Shown one piece after another: positions 5,203 to 9,947 of a stretch of 9,947 bases of DNA (position 1 is the stretch's first letter; each line of letters begins with the position of its first letter). The notes under the pieces are model-generated. The model searched no databases and was not told the origin of the DNA. It worked only from the letters and a program-made list of their open reading frames with translations. Source of the DNA: Methanosarcinaceae archaeon (GTDB lineage Archaea > Halobacteriota > Methanosarcinia > Methanosarcinales > Methanosarcinaceae). The stretch spans positions 2,452 through 12,398 of the forward strand of contig JAQVBP010000010.1 of assembly GCA_028690255.1 (NCBI GenBank). The letters are read 5' to 3'. Made by a program: the position numbers and the translations under genes.

Positions 5203-6273
5203 ATGACATCTGGACAGAGGGACCTGCACGATAACCAACTTAAAAGGCGTTTGTCAATAAGTTATGAGGAACTTGAAACTCTTCATGAATCAATAAAGAC
5301 TTCAGTTTTGAAAGAGCTCAGGGCTGAAATGGGGAAAAATCCTGCTCAAAAGGCTTTGAATACCCAGGTTTTGAGTCAGAAGTCTTTGAATACCCAGGTT
5401 TTGAGTCAGAAGTCTTTGAATACTCAGGTTTTAGATCAGAATCCTTCGAATACCCAGGTTTTAGATCAGAATCCTTCGAATACCCAGGTTTTTAATCAGA
5501 ATCCTTCGAATACCCAGGTTTTTAATCAGAAGCCTTCGAATACCCGGGTTTTTAATCAGAAGCCTTTGAGTCTACAGGCTTTGAAAGATTCTATTCTTTC
5601 TGAAATCAGGGCTGAAATGGTAGAAGGGGGTACTTTTTCCAATTCCATATCCCTCAAAACTTCCATTCTTAACGAATTGCGCATGGAACTGGAAAGACCT
5701 GCCGGGACCGAGCAAAAGCTAAAGGAAATGAAAATTCTCCATGACGGGCTTCTTAGAGAACTGCTTGACCAGAAAATCGTTGTTAAGAAGCTTGAAGAGC
5801 AGGTAAGGCAGCTTTCAGGACAACTTGAAAAACTGGAAAATAAAGCTCCCCCTCTAAATAAACCGCCTCCTCTTCTGGATGATTCCCTTGACCTTCCTCC
5901 CCTTTCCAGAAAACCAGGCGCCGGTGTAAAGAAAAAGGCTGTTCCCCGGGAACGTGTCGAAGTAAGGGAGGTCCCTGCCCCTTTACCGGGCAGTTCTACA
6001 AAAGTAAAACTGAAAATCGAGGATGAGTTTCCGGAAAACGGGATTGTCGAAAAGCCTGAGACAAAATGTGAATATATCATTGCAGAGAGCGGAGAGCTCA
6101 GGGCCAGGAAGGTCCCGAAGGGAAATTCGGGAAGGACTGAAAACCGTAAATGTGAGTTTATTGTCGCGGAACAGCCTTCAAGGCCGGCAAGAGCGAACGA
6201 GACCGTGGTCCATAGGGATGAAGAAGACGTTGAAATCATTACCTGCAAGAGAAAAATACTTAATACCCAGTAA
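5203..6273 (+). CDS. Unrecognised repeat and coiled-coil protein ahead of smc
   Basis: I do not recognise this 356-residue protein. It is hydrophilic and has no signal peptide or membrane segment. A helical motif of the form SILxEIRAEM occurs three times (about 30-43, 126-139, 150-163). Between the first two copies lie seven 10-residue N/Q-rich repeats beginning NTQV (53-122). Residues 170-214 look like a coiled coil (KKLEEQVRQLSGQLEKLE) and 215-238 are proline-rich. The C-terminal third has KCEYIIAE (288-295), its near copy KCEFIVAE (316-323) and a related VEIITCKRK (343-351). The start is ATG 5203 with SD CGAGGA ending five bases before it. The stop is 53 bases before the smc GTG with no terminator between, so the genes are probably co-transcribed. 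A structural or regulatory partner of SMC is an inference from position. The repeat section is more AT-rich than smc. Confidence 0.85.
   Translation: MTSGQRDLHDNQLKRRLSISYEELETLHESIKTSVLKELRAEMGKNPAQKALNTQVLSQKSLNTQVLSQKSLNTQVLDQNPSNTQVLDQNPSNTQVFNQNPSNTQVFNQKPSNTRVFNQKPLSLQALKDSILSEIRAEMVEGGTFSNSISLKTSILNELRMELERPAGTEQKLKEMKILHDGLLRELLDQKIVVKKLEEQVRQLSGQLEKLENKAPPLNKPPPLLDDSLDLPPLSRKPGAGVKKKAVPRERVEVREVPAPLPGSSTKVKLKIEDEFPENGIVEKPETKCEYIIAESGELRARKVPKGNSGRTENRKCEFIVAEQPSRPARANETVVHRDEEDVEIITCKRKILNTQ
5359..5568 (+). repeat. Seven 30-bp tandem repeats within the gene before smc
   Basis: Seven head-to-tail 30-bp units start at 5359, 5389, 5419, 5449, 5479, 5509 and 5539, each beginning AATACCCAG or a one-base variant. 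They encode NTQVLSQKSL twice, NTQVLDQNPS twice, NTQVFNQNPS, NTQVFNQKPS and NTRVFNQKPL. Units 1 and 2 are identical, and units 3 and 4 differ by one silent base. The gradual change along the array points to stepwise local duplication. There are no spacers. Confidence 0.97.
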
Positions 6274-6326
6274 GAAGTAAAAAGCAAGTCCTTTTCGGGT
6301 AAAACGTAAAATTGCAGAGGCTTCCT

Positions 6327-9300
6327 GTGTACATAAAAGAAATTGAGTTTGTTAATTTCAAGTCCTTCGGAAAAAAAGTAAAGATTTCCTTTTACAATGA
6401 CTTTACCACAATTTCAGGTCCTAATGGAAGTGGGAAATCAAATATCATAGACGGGATCCTTTTTGCGCTCGGGCTGTCCAGTTCCAGGACGCTTCGAGCC
6501 GAAAAACTGACCGATCTTATCTACAACGGGGACACGGACAAAAAACCCGGCTTTGCCCAGGTCACCATCCGGTTTGATAATACCGACCGCAAGTTCCCTC
6601 TGGATCTTGATGAAATCGAAATCTCCCGGAAAGTCCGGAGGACAAAAAGCGGGTATTACAGCTATTTTTACTTTAACGGGAAGGCCGTAAGTCTCGGGGA
6701 AATCCACGCCCAGCTCGCAAAGGCGGGGGTGACTCCCGAAGGCTACAATGTGGTGATGCAGGGAGACGTTACCCGGATCATCTCGATGCCGGCCACGGAG
6801 CGGAGAAAAATCATTGACGAAATCGCAGGGGTCGCGGAGTTTGACGAGCGCAAGCAAAAGGCCCTGGACGAACTCGAAATCGTGAGGCAGCAGGTCGAGA
6901 GAGTGGACATCGTCCTTGACGAGGTAAAACACCGGCTCGAAAAACTCTCCGGGGAACGGGAGCAGGCCCTGAAGTACCAGGCCCTTAAAGCCGAGCGGGT
7001 AAAATTCGAGGGCTATGTTCTCCTCTCCCGCCTAAAGGACGCCAGGGCCGAGCTCGGGAACGTGGAAAAGGAACTTGCCGGAAAAGAGGACTATCTTGGA
7101 AAAGTCAGGGAAATCCTGAAGGAGCGAAATCAGGCCCTTGAAGCCCTGGATGAAGTCCTTGAAACCCTTTCCCTTGAGATTCGGAAAAAGGGAGAAGACG
7201 AGCAGCTCCAGGTGAAAAAGGAAATCGAAGAACTCAAAGGGGAAATCTCGCGTGCCGTGGACAGCATCGAGCTTGCTGATCGGGAAATCGACGAGGCTGA
7301 CTCCCGGCGCAGGAAAGCCTTTGTGGAGATAGATTCCACCAAGGGGAAGGTCCGGGACCTTCAGGGCAGGATCGAGGCAGAAGCCCTCAGGAAAGGAAGC
7401 TTTTCCGTCGAACATGCCGAGAAAAAGACCGAGAGGATGCTGCTCCAGAGCAAAATTGCCGATGTGGACGCCCGCTTTGCAAAGTCCCGGGATGAGCTTT
7501 TGGCCGTAAAAGCCAGGCTCGAAGAGGTTAAAAACGAAAAGAACGAGCTTACAAGAAACGAAGACCGCCTGCTCGATGCCCTCAGAAGAAAGTCCTCGGA
7601 AGCCCGGGACATTGAAAACGAAATCAGAGCCGCGAAAGAGGCCGTCGAGACCTCGGAGAGCGATAGCCGCTCGGTCCGCTATGACCTCGAGAAGCTTTCT
7701 GAAAATCTCGAATCCCTTCTCCGGGACCGGGACGATATCGAGAGTAGCCTTTTCCGGGTAAAGGAGGATATCAAACAGCTTGAGGCCCGGCAGCACAGGC
7801 TCCAGCAGGACTACGCCCTTGCCGAGGCCAGAGTCAGGGCCGCGGAAAACAGTGGGAGCTACTCGAAAGCTGTGGACCAGGCCCTGCGGGCGGCCGGGCA
7901 GAACGAACTTTTCGGGATTCACGGGACCATAGCCCAGCTCGGCAAGGCCGACCAGCGTTACGCAAGAGCCCTCGAGGTCGCGGCCGGGAGCCGAATGCAG
8001 GCTCTGGTCGTGGACACGGATGCTGACGCGGCCGAAGCCATCGATTATCTCAAGAGGCGAAAGGCGGGCAGGGCCACTTTTCTTCCCCTGAACAAAATGA
8101 AAAGCGCAGGCAGGCTTGAGCCTTTAAGTTACGAAAACGGAGTCATAGGCTACGCAATCGATCTGATCGACTTTGACCCCGAATTCGAGTCCGCTTTCTG
8201 GTATGTTTTCAGAGATACCCTTGTCCTGGACTCCCTGGCCAGTGCCAGACGGTTGATGGGGAGTTTCCGGATGGTCACCCTTGAAGGAGAGGTCCTGGAA
8301 AAAAGCGGGGCAATGGTCGGGGGCTCCTTTTCCTCAAAGTCAAGCCTTTCCTTTGCGGCTTCCGAAAAGGATAAACTCCTCAAACTGGCTGAAGAAATCA
8401 GGGAAATAGATACGGCCCGAACCGCTGCAATCGATAAGCAGGACAGCATTGAAAGCAGCCTTTACGAAACGAGCCGGCGGGTCCGGGACGCTGAGGAGGA
8501 AACTTCCCGCAAAGAACTCCAGCTCGCCGAGATTGCGGGCAGGGATAGAAGGCTTTCTGACCTGTTTGAGGCAAAACAGGCCGAACTCCGGGCACTTGAA
8601 GAGGAAAGGGTCGCCCTCCGGCAGGAAATGGACCGGATAAGTGTGGAAAAAGGGGAAAAGCAGGAAATCCTGGGCAGACTTGAGGAAGAGATTGTCGGGC
8701 TTGAGGCAAAACTTGCGGATTCACCTCTTCCGGAAATTAATAAAAAAGCCGAAGCTGTGGATGAGGATATAAGGAGGCTTGAAGGCCGGGTCCGGGACGC
8801 TGAGGCCAACCTGAACGCCCTCTGGCTTGAGAATAATTATGCTGAAGAGAAAATTACCGAAGCCAGAACCCTTATTAACGAACTTGAGGAGAAAAAGGTT
8901 AGCCACAGGAAAAGAGTGGAGGCCCTGGGGGCTAAAATCGACGAGGCCGAGGCCAGGCTTGAAGCAAAACAGAAGCGTGAAGTTGAACTTTCCGACGAGC
9001 TTCTGGAACTTCAGGAGGAAAGGAGCCGGGTCCAGGCCGAACACGCCTCTCTTAAACGAAAAGCCGGAGCTTCGCGGGCTTCTGTGGAAACGGCGCAACA
9101 GCAGGTCCTGACCCTTTCCGCGACCAGGACGGCTCTCCTTGACCAGGAAAAACAGCTTTCCGAAGAGGTTTCAAGGAGAGGGGTCGAGGAAAGGGACGAG
9201 GTTCCCTCCTACGAAAGCGTAGCCACGCGCATCCGGGCAATCGAGGAAGCCCTGAGAAGGCTTGAGCCTGTGAACATGCGGGCTATTGACGAGTACAGCG

Positions 9301-9851
9301 AGGTTGAACTCAGGCTTTCGGAACTTCAGGGCCGGCGAGACACCCTCTTTTCCGAAAGGGAACAGCTCCTTGAAAGGATAGGGCAGTACGAGGAGCTTAA
9401 GAAAAAGACGTTTATGGAAGCCTATTCCGCCATCAACGCCAATTTCGGGGAGATCTTCCACGAGCTTTCCGAGGGGGCCGGAGAACTGGTGCTGGAAAAC
9501 CCGGAGGAGCCCTTTGCGGGAGGCATGACGCTGCGGGCCCGGCCCCGGGAAAAGACCCTCCAGCGCATCGAGGCCATGTCGGGGGGGGAAAAGAGTCTTA
9601 CGGCCCTTTCCTTCCTTTTTGCCATCCAGCAGCACAGGCCTGCTCCCTTCTATGCCTTTGACGAAATCGATATGTTCCTGGACGGCTGGAATGTGGAGAG
9701 GGTCTCAAAAAGGGTTATGAAGGCGGGATCAAAGGTCCAGTTTATCGTGGTCTCCCTCAGGAAGCCCATGATACAGGCGGCTGCAAGGACCATAGGGGTC
9801 ACAATGCAGGAAAACAACATTACCAGCATTACGGGGGTTATGTTAAATTGA
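6327..9851 (+). CDS. smc: Chromosome segregation ATPase SMC
   Basis: A full-length SMC protein of about 1174 residues, the DNA-entrapping ATPase of archaeal condensin. It acts as a dimer with ScpA (kleisin) and ScpB to compact and segregate the chromosome. The N-terminal head has Walker A GPNGSGKS (31-38), an arginine region SSSRTLRAEK (from about 50) and a Q-loop at VVMQGDV (Q145). Coiled coil runs from about 170 to 525. The hinge follows (about 527-668, ending in the glycine-rich SGAMVGGS), then the returning coil to about 970. The C-terminal head holds LEPVNMRAIDEY (979-990), signature MSGGEKS (1084-1090) and Walker B FYAFDEID (1108-1115). All ATPase motifs are intact. The start GTG 6327 is preferred: AGAGG (6316-6320) lies six bases before it and MYIKEIEFVNFKSFG fits the family. 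TTG 6312 would add five residues. The stop overlaps the next start by four bases. Confidence 0.97.
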   Translation: MYIKEIEFVNFKSFGKKVKISFYNDFTTISGPNGSGKSNIIDGILFALGLSSSRTLRAEKLTDLIYNGDTDKKPGFAQVTIRFDNTDRKFPLDLDEIEISRKVRRTKSGYYSYFYFNGKAVSLGEIHAQLAKAGVTPEGYNVVMQGDVTRIISMPATERRKIIDEIAGVAEFDERKQKALDELEIVRQQVERVDIVLDEVKHRLEKLSGEREQALKYQALKAERVKFEGYVLLSRLKDARAELGNVEKELAGKEDYLGKVREILKERNQALEALDEVLETLSLEIRKKGEDEQLQVKKEIEELKGEISRAVDSIELADREIDEADSRRRKAFVEIDSTKGKVRDLQGRIEAEALRKGSFSVEHAEKKTERMLLQSKIADVDARFAKSRDELLAVKARLEEVKNEKNELTRNEDRLLDALRRKSSEARDIENEIRAAKEAVETSESDSRSVRYDLEKLSENLESLLRDRDDIESSLFRVKEDIKQLEARQHRLQQDYALAEARVRAAENSGSYSKAVDQALRAAGQNELFGIHGTIAQLGKADQRYARALEVAAGSRMQALVVDTDADAAEAIDYLKRRKAGRATFLPLNKMKSAGRLEPLSYENGVIGYAIDLIDFDPEFESAFWYVFRDTLVLDSLASARRLMGSFRMVTLEGEVLEKSGAMVGGSFSSKSSLSFAASEKDKLLKLAEEIREIDTARTAAIDKQDSIESSLYETSRRVRDAEEETSRKELQLAEIAGRDRRLSDLFEAKQAELRALEEERVALRQEMDRISVEKGEKQEILGRLEEEIVGLEAKLADSPLPEINKKAEAVDEDIRRLEGRVRDAEANLNALWLENNYAEEKITEARTLINELEEKKVSHRKRVEALGAKIDEAEARLEAKQKREVELSDELLELQEERSRVQAEHASLKRKAGASRASVETAQQQVLTLSATRTALLDQEKQLSEEVSRRGVEERDEVPSYESVATRIRAIEEALRRLEPVNMRAIDEYSEVELRLSELQGRRDTLFSEREQLLERIGQYEELKKKTFMEAYSAINANFGEIFHELSEGAGELVLENPEEPFAGGMTLRARPREKTLQRIEAMSGGEKSLTALSFLFAIQQHRPAPFYAFDEIDMFLDGWNVERVSKRVMKAGSKVQFIVVSLRKPMIQAAARTIGVTMQENNITSITGVMLN

Positions 9852-9947
9852 GTAAATCTTCGGAGCAGGAAGCCCCTCTGGAATCTGTTCAGGTTTCCGA
9901 ATCTGTTCAGGTTTCCGAATCTGTTCAGGTTTCCGAATCTGTTCAGG
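9848..9947 (+). CDS. Start of next gene, probably scpA (kleisin); cut by window end
   Basis: The frame opens with TTG at 9848 overlapping the smc stop (TTGA). GGGGGT at 9833-9838 may serve as SD, nine bases before. The 33 visible residues begin MSKSSEQEAPL (the TTG being read as Met) and then enter tandem ESVQVS repeats that run off the window. Nothing of the conserved kleisin fold is reached, so the name scpA rests only on the smc-scpA order common in methanogens and other prokaryotes. No ATG or GTG lies in frame near this site. The overlap suggests translational coupling to smc, giving related amounts of both proteins. The acidic, polar start would be a flexible tail. Confidence 0.6.
   Translation, partial: MSKSSEQEAPLESVQVSESVQVSESVQVSESVQ
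9881..9947 (+). repeat. 18-bp tandem repeat at the start of the post-smc gene
   Basis: Three perfect 18-bp units GAATCTGTTCAGGTTTCC (9881-9898, 9899-9916, 9917-9934) and 13 bases of a fourth are visible. Each encodes ESVQVS in the frame starting at 9848. The copies are identical at DNA level, which suggests recent expansion. The true copy number lies beyond the window. Confidence 0.95.

Noticed and set aside
5359..5568. CRISPR-like array
   Set aside because: The 30-bp units are directly joined without spacers, stay in frame within a longer protein-coding gene, and no cas gene is present.

Overview
The window looks like a chromosomal piece of a methanogenic archaeon of the Methanosarcinales, most likely Methanosarcina or a close relative. 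The basis is an archaeal-type SMC protein whose head sequences I recall as Methanosarcina-like, long AT-rich intergenic stretches with TATA-box promoters, oligo-T stretches where transcription should end, frequent GTG/TTG starts, and SD sequences of the GGAGGTG type. The genus is inferred from memory; no database was searched. All recognised genes lie on the + strand.

Layout. Positions 1-245 are non-coding, with a hairpin followed by a T run. A tRNA-Arg(CCU) gene with an encoded CCA lies at 246-323. A lone GNAT acetyltransferase of the N-acetylglutamate-synthase-like group follows (576-1031), ending in a strong hairpin terminator. Next is an iron module (about 1210-4064): a TATA box, a TTAGG/CCTAA inverted repeat resembling a DtxR-type operator, a DtxR-family regulator with a C-terminal FeoA domain (1310-1963), and feoB (2001-4025). 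The regulator should sense Fe2+ or Mn2+ and control transcription of its own operon, and its FeoA domain may also stand in for the missing free FeoA. After an AT-rich gap comes one small acidic hypothetical gene (4363-4578), then about 620 bases without a convincing gene but with several TATA boxes and a hairpin-containing leader.

The last third is a chromosome-organisation operon: an unrecognised 356-residue repeat protein (5203-6273), smc (6327-9851), and the beginning of a gene overlapping the smc stop (from 9848), in the position expected for scpA (kleisin). The gene ahead of smc has an N/Q-rich 10-residue tandem repeat, a thrice-repeated helical motif, a coiled coil, a proline-rich linker and two copies of a KCEYIIAE-like C-terminal motif. 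It is the most likely undescribed part of the window and may be a lineage-specific SMC partner.

A recurring theme is in-frame tandem repetition: a 6-bp unit in feoB, a 30-bp unit in the gene ahead of smc, and an 18-bp unit at the start of the scpA-like gene. All unit lengths are multiples of three, so copy-number change would lengthen or shorten proteins without breaking them. No mobile element, CRISPR array, rRNA or integrase was seen.
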